DNA of 64,000 nt from Corallococcus sp. AS-1-6. GTDB taxonomy: Bacteria > Myxococcota > Myxococcia > Myxococcales > Myxococcaceae. The position numbers and the translations under genes were made by a program. The stretch lies in the NCBI RefSeq assembly GCF_020037015.1, contig NZ_JAIQDE010000030.1, positions 1 to 64,000 on the forward strand, written 5' to 3'. The notes below the pieces were generated by a model. The model had not been told where the DNA came from, did no database searches, and was given only the letters and a program-made list of their open reading frames with translations. Shown piece by piece: positions 19,225 through 29,500 of the stretch (its first letter is position 1; each line of letters starts with the position of its first letter).

Positions 19225-19941
19225 ATGCGCAAGAGCATTCTTTCGACCGTGGTGATGCTTGGGCTCGCGGGCGGCCTCGCCGCTTGCGACTCCGAGCAGC
19301 CGGATCCCGGGTGCATCGTTCAGGACGCCTCGTTCGCTACCTGGTGGGCGAAGTTCGATGCGGTGGACGCTCCGCAGGGCACCTGCGAGGACTTCGAGCC
19401 GCTGGTGGGTGATGAGCTGGGTGTCTGGAAGTTCGCGGACCCGGTGGCCAACACGGCCATCCTGGTCCTCCGGCCGCTGAGCCTGGCCGCCCTGGGCAAG
19501 TTCGACACGGACAGCACGGCTGCCGGGTTCGACAAGCTCCAGGCGACGGGCAGCCTGACCACCGGCAAGGACGCGGATCAGTTCTGCACCGCGGACGGCT
19601 TCTCGGTGGCGGGTGTCGAGGCGACGCAGGGTGACTTCGCGTCGGCGCCGCAGTCCATCTCGTACCAGTTCGGCAAGGTGCGCGTGTACTCGAGCCCGAG
19701 CGCTCCTGGCACGCAGATGACCGGCGAGCTGACCTACACGGTCAACGGGTGCACCGCGCACTACGTGATGCGTGCGGTGTGGCCGGCGACTGGCTGCGAC
19801 CCGTCGCTGGACCCGACCGTCGAGGAGAACTTCCCCTCGACGTGCGGTGCGGGCTCGGGCATGAACCCGGACTTCGATCTGGTCTGCGACGCCGAGACTG
19901 AGTACTGCACGCCTGCCAAGGCGATCCCGTCGTTCAAGTAG
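19225..19941 (+). CDS. Hypothetical lipoprotein downstream of oar
   Basis: A 238-residue lipoprotein with a signal peptide and lipobox (LAACDS). It has eight further cysteines, including pairs near the C-terminus, which suggests disulfides in an extracytoplasmic domain. I recognise no domain. It starts about 30 bp after the Oar-like gene on the same strand with no terminator between, so it is probably co-transcribed and may help assembly or function of the barrel. I prefer the second in-frame ATG (19225) because an AGGAAG site precedes it; the alternative is 19207. Confidence 0.75.
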   Translation: MRKSILSTVVMLGLAGGLAACDSEQPDPGCIVQDASFATWWAKFDAVDAPQGTCEDFEPLVGDELGVWKFADPVANTAILVLRPLSLAALGKFDTDSTAAGFDKLQATGSLTTGKDADQFCTADGFSVAGVEATQGDFASAPQSISYQFGKVRVYSSPSAPGTQMTGELTYTVNGCTAHYVMRAVWPATGCDPSLDPTVEENFPSTCGAGSGMNPDFDLVCDAETEYCTPAKAIPSFK

Positions 19942-19968
19942 TCGGCACTGACCGACCTTGAAGGCCAA

Positions 19969-20019
19969 CGCGGCCCCGGCAGCCCCTCCCCCACGCGGGA
20001 GTGGCGGTCCGGGGCCGCG
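19969..20019 (+). terminator. Terminator hairpin after the oar unit
   Basis: An 11-bp perfect stem (CGCGGCCCCGG and its complement) encloses a loop that contains its own small GC stem. It is followed by GCTGTTGTT rather than a pure T-run. Position between the lipoprotein and the next gene supports a terminator. Confidence 0.6.
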
Positions 20020-20056
20020 CTGTTGTTAGGTGTCTGGAATCCACGTCGGGAGGACC

Positions 20057-21601
20057 ATGGAGGGCCGTTACGAACTCATCGAGCATGTCTGCTCACTGCT
20101 GGCGGACGAAGCCGGGACGCTCCGCAAGGAGGCGCCCTACCGGGTCGCGCTCTGCTACCCGAGCCCCTACCACGTGGGCATGAGCTCGCTGGGCTACCAG
20201 GCCATCTACCGGGAGGTGCATTCGCACCCGGGCGCGACCGCCGAGCGCGTCTTCCTTCCCGATGATGTCGAGACATACAAGAGAACACGGACGCCATTGT
20301 TTACCTGGGAATCCCAGGCATCCGTGTCTGGCTTTGAAATGCTTGCCTTTTCAGTCGCCTATGAATTGGAGCTTTCAGGCTTGTTCACGATGTTGGATTT
20401 GTCTGGTTTGCCAGTTCTTTCGGCGGAACGGGATGCCAGACATCCGCTGGTGGTGGCGGGCGGTCCGCTGACGTTCTCCAACCCGGACCCGCTGGAGCCC
20501 TTCGTGGACGTGCTCGTCCAGGGGGAGGCGGAGGATTTGATCCACGTGCTGCTGGAGGCCGCGGCCTCCATGGAGCGCGAGGCGCTGCTCGATTACCTGG
20601 CGAAGGTCCCCGGCTTCCGGGTGCCCGGGCGGGGTGGGGCGCGCTACCACGTGGCGAAGGCGACGGACGCCCGGCTGCCGGCGCGCACGCAGATCATCAC
20701 GCCCCACACGGAGCTCCGGTCGATGTTCCTCATCGAGCCGGAGCGGGGCTGCTCCCGCGGCTGCCACTACTGCGTCATGCGCCGCACCACGAATGGCGGC
20801 ATGCGCACGGTGCCCCCGGAGCGCATCCTGTCGCTCATCCCCGAGCACGCGAAGCGCGTGGGGCTGGTGGGCGCGGCGGTGACGGACCACCCGCGCATCG
20901 TGGAGCTCCTGCGCACCATCGTGGACTCGGGGCGCGAGGTGGGCGTGTCCTCGCTGCGCGCGGACCGGCTCACGCAGGAGCTGGTGGATCAGCTCCGGCG
21001 GGGCGGGGCGACGAACCTCACGGTGGCCGCGGACGGGGCGTCCCAGAAGATGCGGGACCTGGTGGACCGCAAGCACTCCGAGGAACAGATTGTCCGCGCG
21101 GCCCGGTTCGCGCGCACGGCGGGCATGAAGCAGCTCAAGGTCTACAACGTGGTGGGCCTGCCCCATGAGGAGGACGCGGACATCGACGAGCTGATCCGCT
21201 TCACCACGGAGCTGTCGCGCATCCTGCCGGTGGCGCTGGGGGTCGCGCCCTTCGTGGCCAAGCGCAACACGCCGCTGGACGGGGCGCCCTTCGCGGGGCT
21301 TCGCGAGGTGGAGAACAAGCTGGAGCGCCTGCGCAAGGGGCTGCGCGGGCGGGCGGAGGTGCGGCCGACGTCCGCGCGCTGGGCCTGGGTGGAGTACATG
21401 CTGGCCCAGTGCGGTCCGGAGGCGGGGCTCGCGGCGATGGACGCCTGGCGCGCGGGGGGCAGCTTCGCCGCGTGGAAGCGGGCCTTCCAGGAGCGCGGGT
21501 GCGAGCCGTACATGGCCCGCCGGGTGGAGGACGGGCGGCGCCAGCCCACGGTGTGGCCCATCGTGCCGGGCCGCCCGCCGCCCCAGCCGTCCGCCGCCTG
21601 A
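20057..21601 (+). CDS. Radical SAM protein with B12-binding-like N-terminus
   Basis: A 514-residue iron–sulfur enzyme. The N-terminal half (about 25–190) resembles the cobalamin-binding-type domain of B12-dependent radical SAM proteins (CYPSPYHVGMSSLGYQ, VVAGGPLTFSNPDPLEPF, GEAED). The radical SAM core carries the cluster motif CSRGCHYC near residue 234. The substrate is unknown; the layout resembles B12-binding radical SAM proteins of the tRNA/methyltransferase type. The ATG at 20057 has a GGGAGGA site just upstream. A patch inside the N-terminal half (about 20275–20440) has far lower GC than the rest of the gene while keeping the frame. Confidence 0.85.
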   Translation: MEGRYELIEHVCSLLADEAGTLRKEAPYRVALCYPSPYHVGMSSLGYQAIYREVHSHPGATAERVFLPDDVETYKRTRTPLFTWESQASVSGFEMLAFSVAYELELSGLFTMLDLSGLPVLSAERDARHPLVVAGGPLTFSNPDPLEPFVDVLVQGEAEDLIHVLLEAAASMEREALLDYLAKVPGFRVPGRGGARYHVAKATDARLPARTQIITPHTELRSMFLIEPERGCSRGCHYCVMRRTTNGGMRTVPPERILSLIPEHAKRVGLVGAAVTDHPRIVELLRTIVDSGREVGVSSLRADRLTQELVDQLRRGGATNLTVAADGASQKMRDLVDRKHSEEQIVRAARFARTAGMKQLKVYNVVGLPHEEDADIDELIRFTTELSRILPVALGVAPFVAKRNTPLDGAPFAGLREVENKLERLRKGLRGRAEVRPTSARWAWVEYMLAQCGPEAGLAAMDAWRAGGSFAAWKRAFQERGCEPYMARRVEDGRRQPTVWPIVPGRPPPQPSAA

Positions 21602-21700
21602 CGGGGCCCGCAAAGGCCGTATTCGCCGGGCTCCGCTTTCGCTAGAAGACGGCAAGGCGGGGCCGATGGCCGGCACTCGCATGGCCTCGGAGAGCATCTG

Positions 21701-22639
21701 GTGAGCACGCAGCGCGTGGAAAAGTCGTGGCAGAAGACGGGCCTCAAGGACTACTCGACGGAGGCCCTGCTGGGCACGCTGGGGCACTACGGCGTCCCCG
21801 TGGGCGAAGAGGACTACCGCAAGCTGGCGGAGTCCGCCTATCCGCTCGGCATCGCCCAGCAGTGGGCGGCGAAGTGGAAGGGCACCGGCCCCTTCAAGGA
21901 CTACGTCGTGGCCGCGGCCGTGGAGCTGTGGCGCCGGTGGATGCCGGACCGCGTGTCCCCGCAGGAGTTCACCACCGCCCTGGCGACGCTGATGCAGGTG
22001 CTGGTGCACAAGCTCAACGGCGCGAAGGAGGCCCCGGTGGCCTCCGCCTTCGAGCACGTGAAGAGCCTGCGCTCCAAGCTGGCGGTGGATGACAAGGGCG
22101 CGCTGCCCCAGCCCTTCCTCCAGGAGGCGCTGGCGCCCTTCTCGGAGAAGGACGCGGAGCTGTTCGACAGCCTGGCGGAGTCGCTGGCCGCGCAGGGGCA
22201 CCTGGACGACGCCACGACGTTCGCGGAGGTGGAGGAGTTCCTGCTGCCCGACCGGCGCGGCATCTCCCAGGCGGTGGTGCGCGCCGCGAAGGGCGAGCGC
22301 GAGCCCGCCATCCAGGACCTCAAGAACCTCATCCACGACACGGCGCGCGCGCCCATCTCGCGCCTGCTGGCGGTGGACGGCCTCATCCACCTGCAGGCCT
22401 GGATTGACGCGAACGTCGAGGGCCGCGGCCTGCTGGCGGAGGCGGAGAAGGCCAACGACATCCACCTGGCGCTGGACCTGGTGCCCCGCCTGGAGCACGT
22501 CTTCAAGCAGCAGAACGACCGGTCCGCGCTCCTGGAGCTGATGGGCACGCAGGAGCGGCTGGAGGCCCTGCACGACAAGATGCACCCGGGGCACCGGGCG
22601 CACCGTCACCAGCACGCGCAGCCGCAGCGCCGCCGCTAG
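21701..22639 (+). CDS. Hypothetical soluble helical protein
   Basis: A 312-residue protein, predicted almost wholly helical, with a His/Arg-rich C-terminal tail (HPGHRAHRHQHAQPQRRR). I recognise no domain or motif and see no signal peptide or membrane segment. It starts at a GTG, 100 bp after the radical SAM gene. The tail could bind metal or nucleic acid, but that is only a compositional remark. It is probably a lineage-restricted myxobacterial protein. Confidence 0.7.
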   Translation: MSTQRVEKSWQKTGLKDYSTEALLGTLGHYGVPVGEEDYRKLAESAYPLGIAQQWAAKWKGTGPFKDYVVAAAVELWRRWMPDRVSPQEFTTALATLMQVLVHKLNGAKEAPVASAFEHVKSLRSKLAVDDKGALPQPFLQEALAPFSEKDAELFDSLAESLAAQGHLDDATTFAEVEEFLLPDRRGISQAVVRAAKGEREPAIQDLKNLIHDTARAPISRLLAVDGLIHLQAWIDANVEGRGLLAEAEKANDIHLALDLVPRLEHVFKQQNDRSALLELMGTQERLEALHDKMHPGHRAHRHQHAQPQRRR

Positions 22640-22649
22640 CCGGCCGGCT

Positions 22650-23285
22650 TCAGGTCCCCGTGCGCCGGGGGCTCCGGGCTTCCGGGGCCTCGGGCGCCTG
22701 GGGGGCGCTGGCCGCGGCGGGCGTCGCGCCTTCCGCGTCCGGGGTGACGGGCTTCACGCCGGGCTTCTCCGGCGCCGCGCGCTTGAGCTTCACGGTGACG
22801 ACGCCGGGCACGCCCTCCGCCACGTCGCGCACGGGCACCACGGCGCCCACGGTGGTGTAGCGGATGGCGCCCGTCTGGGTGAAGGCGTGCTTGAGGGCGT
22901 ACTCCTTCGCGCGGGGGAGGAACCACTCGCGCACCCGGGGCAGGGGCAGGGCGTGCAGCTCCCCCTGCGTGAGGAACACGTACAGCATCAGGTCCGCGCC
23001 GCTGTAGAGGAAGCAGCCCGGCGTGTCCTTCTCCAGGTTGGAGATGAGCTCGAAGAAGTAGCGGCGGCGGGTGGCCTGGCGGTCGCCCTTCACTTCAATG
23101 CCGCGCACCTCTCCGGAGGGCAGCTCCCAGAGCAGGTCCACGCCCCGATGCTGGAAGCGCGGGTCCAACTGCACGTCGTGCACGCGCGACCCGGGCTCCG
23201 TCTCCAGGAGCCACGCGCGGGCGTGCTGCACGGCCCGGTCGGCCGCGCCCTGCACGCCCCGCATGCTGAAACTGCGGCCTCCCAT
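22650..23285 (-). CDS. Hypothetical protein with possible PD-(D/E)XK nuclease fold
   Basis: A 211-residue protein. Residues 35–75 read VHDVQLDPRFQHRGVDLLWELPSGEVRGIEVKGDRQ, split here by its motif: the Asp of GVDLLW and the Glu/Lys of IEVKGD are spaced as in PD-(D/E)XK nucleases. The C-terminal 60 residues are Pro/Ala-rich and disordered. I cannot identify a family, and the fold can also serve non-nuclease roles. It starts 5 bp after the stop of the DUF4920 gene on the same strand, so they form an operon. The ATG at 23264 is an alternative start. Confidence 0.65.
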   Translation of the reverse strand: MGGRSFSMRGVQGAADRAVQHARAWLLETEPGSRVHDVQLDPRFQHRGVDLLWELPSGEVRGIEVKGDRQATRRRYFFELISNLEKDTPGCFLYSGADLMLYVFLTQGELHALPLPRVREWFLPRAKEYALKHAFTQTGAIRYTTVGAVVPVRDVAEGVPGVVTVKLKRAAPEKPGVKPVTPDAEGATPAAASAPQAPEAPEARSPRRTGT

Positions 23286-23290
23286 CGCGG

Positions 23291-23848
23291 CTAGCGGCGC
23301 AGCTCGACGCCGGAGGCCACGAGCTGCACCTCGCGGGGCTTGCCGTCGGTGCCGCGGGGGACGATGGCGCCTTCCGCCTCGTAGTGCTTCGCGTGGGCGT
23401 CGCTCAGCTCCGCGACCTTCACCACGCCCTCCACGCGCGCCTGCGAGCCCGCCGAGTCCAGCGGGACGAAGAAGCCGTAGTCCTTGAACGTCACGCGCAC
23501 GCCGGGGCTCTTGGCGTCCTGGGCCAGCTCCATCCAGCAGCCCTTCTTCTCACACGCCTTGCGCACCTGGCCCTCCACGCGCACGACCTTGCCGTCGTGG
23601 GCCTGGGGCTTCGCGAGCAGCTCCGACAGCTTCACCGTCTTCTCGCCCTTGAGGGGCTCGCCGCGGGTGAGCGTCCAGTCGCCAGGGTTCGCGGCCTTGG
23701 CGGCCTCGGGCGCCTTCGCGTCGGCGGGGTGGTGGCAGTCGCTCGACGCGGCCTCGGCCTTGGCGGCGGGCTTGGGCGTCTTGTCCGCCGCGAGGGCCAC
23801 GAGGGGGGCGGCGACCAGCATCACGAGGGCAGTGCGGAGCATGTGCAT
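23291..23848 (-). CDS. Exported DUF4920-type protein
   Basis: A 185-residue secreted protein. The signal peptide (MHMLRTALVMLVAAPLVALA) is followed by an Ala/Lys-rich linker and a domain (about 75–165) that matches DUF4920: a strand with KVVRVEGQV, the motif CEKKGCWM, then VRVTFKDYGFFVP. The two cysteines of this motif suggest metal or redox binding. Function is not established. I chose the start at 23848 since upstream codons spoil the signal peptide; 23842 is also possible. Confidence 0.75.
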   Translation of the reverse strand: MHMLRTALVMLVAAPLVALAADKTPKPAAKAEAASSDCHHPADAKAPEAAKAANPGDWTLTRGEPLKGEKTVKLSELLAKPQAHDGKVVRVEGQVRKACEKKGCWMELAQDAKSPGVRVTFKDYGFFVPLDSAGSQARVEGVVKVAELSDAHAKHYEAEGAIVPRGTDGKPREVQLVASGVELRR

Positions 23849-23937
23849 GCCCGTCCGCTTAGCCCAGGTTTCCAGGGCCGGGCAAGGCGCCCCTTCCATC
23901 CTCGCGACTTGTCCCGCACACTCGGCGCGAGGTGCGC

Positions 23938-24369
23938 ATGAAGGTCACCATCCCCGCTCCCAACCGCCGGTTGGGCACATTCGAATGGCTCGGGCTCGTC
24001 GGGCTGGGTGGGCTGCTCGTGGGGCGCTACGTCCCCGTGGCCCGCATCATCCCGTTCTGGGGCTGTGTGCTTCGCGAGCACACGGGCTGGCCCTGCCTGG
24101 GCTGTGGGCTCACCCGCGTGGCGGACCGCGTCGCGCACTTCAACATCCCCGGGGCGTGGGAGGCCAACCCCCTGGGCACCGTGTGCGCGCTCCTGTTCGC
24201 GCTGGCCGCGGTGGCGACGGTGCTGCACTTCCTCTTCGCGATGCCCATCCCGGAGGTGGAGCTGGAGGAGCGCGAGTGGCGGTGGGTGCGCATCGCGTTC
24301 CCGCTGGTGTTGCTGGTCAATTACGCCTACGTCGTGGTGCACACCCGTTTCCCGCACCTGCTGTCCTGA
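23938..24369 (+). CDS. DUF2752 membrane protein
   Basis: A 143-residue protein with about three transmembrane helices and the DUF2752 signature PCLGCGLTR near residue 58, where two cysteines and an Arg are conserved at a membrane boundary. Function is unknown. The ATG at 23938 follows GAGGTG. It is followed after 24 bp by plsY on the same strand, so the two are probably co-transcribed. Confidence 0.8.
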   Translation: MKVTIPAPNRRLGTFEWLGLVGLGGLLVGRYVPVARIIPFWGCVLREHTGWPCLGCGLTRVADRVAHFNIPGAWEANPLGTVCALLFALAAVATVLHFLFAMPIPEVELEEREWRWVRIAFPLVLLVNYAYVVVHTRFPHLLS

Positions 24370-24393
24370 AGGGCGGGGCCCCTGTCCTCTTCC

Positions 24394-24972
<579 letters not shown>

Positions 24973-26169
24973 GCCGGGGGGCAGCGGCGGGGCGCGGTAG
25001 CCCAGCAGCGTGCAGGGGATGGGGCCGTTCCACACGTCGCGCCGGGCCATGGGGCGCGCGTGGAAGGCGCTCTCGAAGGCGGGGTTGCCGGACAGCACCC
25101 AGACGCGCCAGCCCGGCAGCGCGCGCAAGCTGTCGCCCAGCTTGAAGTAGAAGGTCTTCATGCCCTTCTGGCCGCCGGAGCCCAGCCGGTCTCCGTAGGG
25201 TGGGTTGGTGAGGACGAGCCCGCCGCCCTCGGGCAGGGGCGGGAGCTTCGTCGCGTCGCCCTCCGCGAGCGTTATCTCCTCGCCCAGCCGCGCCGCCTTC
25301 ACGTTGCGGTCCGCGGCCTCCAGGGCCTCGTCGCTCTTGTCGAAGCCGAGGATGGGGACCTCCACCTTGCGCTCGTTGCGCCGCGCGTCCGCGCGCAGGT
25401 CCGCGAGCAGCTCCTTCGCGCGCGCGCCCAGGTGCGGCCAGCGCTCCACCGCGAAGCTCCGGTTGATGCCCGGGGCCCGCTTGCGCGCGATGAGGCCGCC
25501 TTCGATGACGAGGGTGCCCGAGCCGCACATGGGGTCCACCAGCGCCTCCGTGCCGGTGTAGCCCGCCGCGCGCAGCAGGGCCGCGGCCAGGTTCTCCTTC
25601 AGGGGCGCGGGGGTGGGGCGCACGCGGTAGCCGCGCCGGTGCAGGGGCTCGCCGCACAGGTCCAGGGAGAGGGACAGCTTCTCCTTCACCAGGTGCGCCA
25701 CCACGGACACGTCCGGGTTGCGCGTGTCCACGTCCGGCCGCGAGCCCAGCTTGTCGCGCAGGCGGTCCACGATGGCGTCCTTCACCTTCAGCGCCACGAA
25801 GCCGGAGTGCGCGTGCTCGGTGTCCTTGAGGTTCGCGTCCACGGCGAACGTCACGTTCGTGGTGAGGTGCTCCTCCCACGGCACGCTGGCCACCGCGTCG
25901 TAGAGCCCCTGGGCCCCCTTCGCGTCGAACTCGCTCAGCGGGTAGAGCACGCGCATGGCGATGCGGGACCAGAGGCAGACGTTGAGGGCCTCGTCGAGCG
26001 CGGCCATGAAGCGCACGCCGCCCCGGTCCTGGCGGATGCGCTTCGCGCCGAGTTCCTTCAACTCCTCGGCGAGCAGGTCCTCGGTGCCGCGCGCGGCGGT
26101 GGCGAATAGGGCAAGACGTTCAGCCATGGTGCACCGCCCTTAGACGACCCGGGGGCGATTGGGAACTGC

Positions 26170-26454
26170 TCAGGTGGCCACGACCTCGTACATCGTGAAG
26201 GTGGCGTCCTCCTGGGACGCGCTGGCCCCCTTCGCCCGCTGGAAGTCCTCCGACTGGAAGTAGGCCTTCAGGGCGTCCCGGTCCTTCCAGCGGGTGACGA
26301 GCAGGATTTCAGGCGAGCGCTCGAACGAGCGCAGCACCTCCAGGCCCAGGAAGCCCGGGTAGCCGTCCACGCGCCGCGAGCGCTCCTGGAGCCGGTGCAC
26401 CCAGCCGTCGGCCTCTTCGGGGGATGCGCGGAAGCGGGAGATGGCGACGATCAT
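26170..26454 (-). CDS. Antibiotic-biosynthesis-monooxygenase (ABM) domain protein
   Basis: A small 94-residue alpha/beta-barrel protein. MIVAISRFRASPEEADGW, then a strand with GFLGLEVLRS and ILLVTRWKDRDALKAYF are typical of ABM-fold proteins, which include quinol monooxygenases and heme-degrading enzymes. There is no context for a secondary-metabolite pathway here, so the specific reaction stays unknown. It lies 60 bp downstream of the ftsK stop. Confidence 0.8.
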   Translation of the reverse strand: MIVAISRFRASPEEADGWVHRLQERSRRVDGYPGFLGLEVLRSFERSPEILLVTRWKDRDALKAYFQSEDFQRAKGASASQEDATFTMYEVVAT

Positions 26455-26514
26455 GACCGGGGAGAAACCCCGGGGGACGGAGGTCCGTTCCCCGGGGCGT
26501 GAAGGGGTGGGGGC

Positions 26515-29500
26515 CTACATCGCCCCGGCGCCGGGCATCTCGCCCAGGCCGCGCAGCAGCACCTCGCGGGGCTTGGCGCCGTCCGCGGGGCCCACCACGC
26601 CGTCGCGCTCCATGCGCTCGATCATGCGCGCCGCGCGGTTGTAGCCGATGCGCATCTTGCGCTGGAGCATGGAGATGGAGACGGAGCGCATCTCGCTGAC
26701 CGCCGCGAGCGCCTGGTCGTAGAGTTCGTCGGACAGCTCGTCCTCCTCGCCACCGCCGCCCTCGCCCTCCTCGTCGCGCGGCTTGAGGATGGACTCGTCG
26801 AAGACGGGCTTGCCCTGGGCCTTGAGGTGGTCCACCGCCTTCTTGATTTCGTGCTCGGAGACGTAGGCGCCGTGCACGCGCTGCAGGTGGGCGCTCGTGG
26901 GCGGCATGATGAGCATGTCGCCCATGCCCAGCAGGGCCTCCGCGCCCACCGTGCCCAGGATGGTCATCGAGTCCGGCTTGGAGCGCAGCATGAAGCTGAT
27001 GCGCGTGGGGAAGTTGGCCTTGATGATGCCCGTGACGACGTCCGTGGACGGACGCTGGGTGGCGACCATCAGGTGGATGCCGGCCGCGCGCGCCATCTGC
27101 GCGAGGCGCGCCACGTAGGTCTCCACCTCGCGGCTGGCGACCATCATCAGGTCCGCGAGCTCGTCGATGATGACCACGATGTAGGGCAGCTTCTTGAGCT
27201 CCTTCTTCTCCGTGGAGGCGGCCTCCACCGGCGTGGACTCCTCGCCGTCCTCCTCGAACTCCGCGTCCTCCTCGCCGTCGGCCTCCAGGGCAGGGGAGAC
27301 AGTGGGCTCGGAGACGATGGACTCACGCAGGTCCTCGTCGTCCTCGCGCGGCATGGCCACGCCCAGCCCATCGCTGGCGGAAGCAGGGGCCACGGCCTCG
27401 GCGCTGCCCTCCACGACGAGCACCTTCTTGGGCTTCTTCTTCTTCGCGGCGGGCGCGGCGGCGGCGGGCTTCTCCTCGGAGGCCTGCGTCTCCACCAGCT
27501 TGTTGAAGCCGGCGATGTTGCGCACGCCCGCCTCGGACAGCATCTGGTAGCGGCGCTCCATCTCCTCCACCGCCCAGCGCAGCGCGAGCGCGGCCTTCTT
27601 CGGGTCGGTGACGACGGGGAGCAGCAGGTGCGGGATGCCCTCGTAGACGGAGAGCTCCAGCATCTTCGGGTCCACCATGATGAAGCGGACCTCCTCGGGC
27701 GTGGCCTTGAGGAGGATGCTCATGATCATCGAGTTCACCGCCACGGACTTGCCGGAGCCGGTGGTGCCCGCGATGAGCAGGTGGGGGGCCTTCACCAGGT
27801 CGAAGACGTACGGCATGCCTTCGATGTCCTTGCCTACGCACATGGTGAGCTTGCTGCCGCTCTTCTGGAACGTGTCCTGCTCGGCGATCTCCTTGAGGAA
27901 CACCGTCTCGCGGTCGCGGTTCGGCACCTCGATGCCCACCACGCCCTTGCCGGGGATGGGGGCCACGATGCGCACGCGCATGGCCTCCATGGCCATGGCC
28001 AGGTCGTCCTGGAGCGCGGCGATCTTGCTGACCTTGATGCCGGGCCCGGGCAGGAACTCGTACATGGTGACGACGGGGCCGGGGCGGATCTCCACCACCT
28101 CGCCCACGATGCCGAAGTCCGCCAGCTTCGCGCGCAGCTTCTCCGCCGTGACGAGGAACGCGTCCTTGTCCAGCGCGGAGCGCTCCTTCTTGTCCGCCTC
28201 CAGCACGTCCAGCGGCGGCAGGGAGAAGCTCTTGCGGTCACCCACGAACTCGAACTGGTCCTGGGGCCGCTTCATGGCGGTGGGCTTGGGCGGCGCCTTG
28301 GGCTCCACGATGAGCGGCATGCGCGCCAGCGCGGCGGGGGGCGCGGGGATGAGGGCGTTGCCCGGCGCGGCGGCGGGCTTCTCCGCGGCCACGGGCTTCG
28401 CGGCGGGCTCGGCGGCCGGAGGCGTGAGCGACGCGGCGGGCACCGGGGGCGTGGACGGAGCGGCGGGCGGGGTGACGATCTGCGGCGTCTTGCGCGCGCG
28501 GCGGGGCGGCTCGCCCGCGTCCGCGTTGGCGGGCAGTTGCGGCTGGGGCGCGAGGAAGGACGCGGCCCAGGCGGGGTCGGCGCCCGGGGAGCGGCGCTCG
28601 ACGCGCTCGGGCGGCAGCGAGGGCTGCTCGTCGGAGGCGTCGTCGCCCTCGTCCTCGGCCGGCTCCTCGCGGGCGAGCTTCTTCTCCAGCTTCTCGCGGT
28701 CCTTCTGCTCCTTGAGCGCCTTCTTCGCGTTGGCGAGCTGCTCCTTCTCGTTCTGGCGGGCCAGGCGCACGGCCTCCTCGGCCAGGGCTTCGGCCTCGGC
28801 GGCCTCGGCCTCGGCGGCCAGGCGCTCCGCTTCGGACAGCTCCTCCTCCTCGGCCTCCAGCTCCGCGAGGAACGCGGCCTCCTCTTCCTTCTCCTGCGCG
28901 AGCCGCTCCTGGCGGGCCGCGTAGTTGACCTTCTGCTGCTCCCAGAAGACGTGCGCGGCCTCGGAGACGCGGCGGCCCAGGACGGTGAGGCCGGCCCACA
29001 CCAGCGAGCACAGCTTGAAGAACGTGTACTGGGTGCCCACGATGAGCGCCGCCGCGCTGATGGCGGTGACGAGGATGATGGTGCCGACGGTGGAGAACAT
29101 CCCCTCCATCAGGCCGCCCAGGCCCGCGCCCAGCGCGCCGCCGGGCGGGTGGGCCCAGCCCTTGTCCTTGGCGAACATGAGCTGCGCGAGCACGGACACG
29201 CTGCAGGTGAGCAGCGCCAGGGAGATGATCTGCGGCAGGCGGCGCCGGTCGCGGTTGCCCACGAAGAGCACCACGGCGGTGTAGATGCCGCCCGCGGGGA
29301 TGAGGTAGGCGCACACGCCCAGCGCGCCGCGCAGGGCCTCCGCGATGAGGTGGCCCATGGGGCCCACCGCGTTGTGGAAGCCGGGCCCCACGCGGTCGTG
29401 CGCGTCGAACGTGGCGACCGCCAGCAAGGCCAGCAACGAGGCGGCCAGGATGAAGACGCCGATGAGCGCCCGCTTCGCGGGGCTCGCCGCGCCCGGGGCC

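Noticed and set aside
15817-19968. Minus-strand open frame of 1383 codons opposite the Oar-like gene
   Set aside because: It is antisense to a well-supported gene, has Arg/His/Val-rich shadow composition and no domain. Long antisense frames are expected in such GC-biased DNA.
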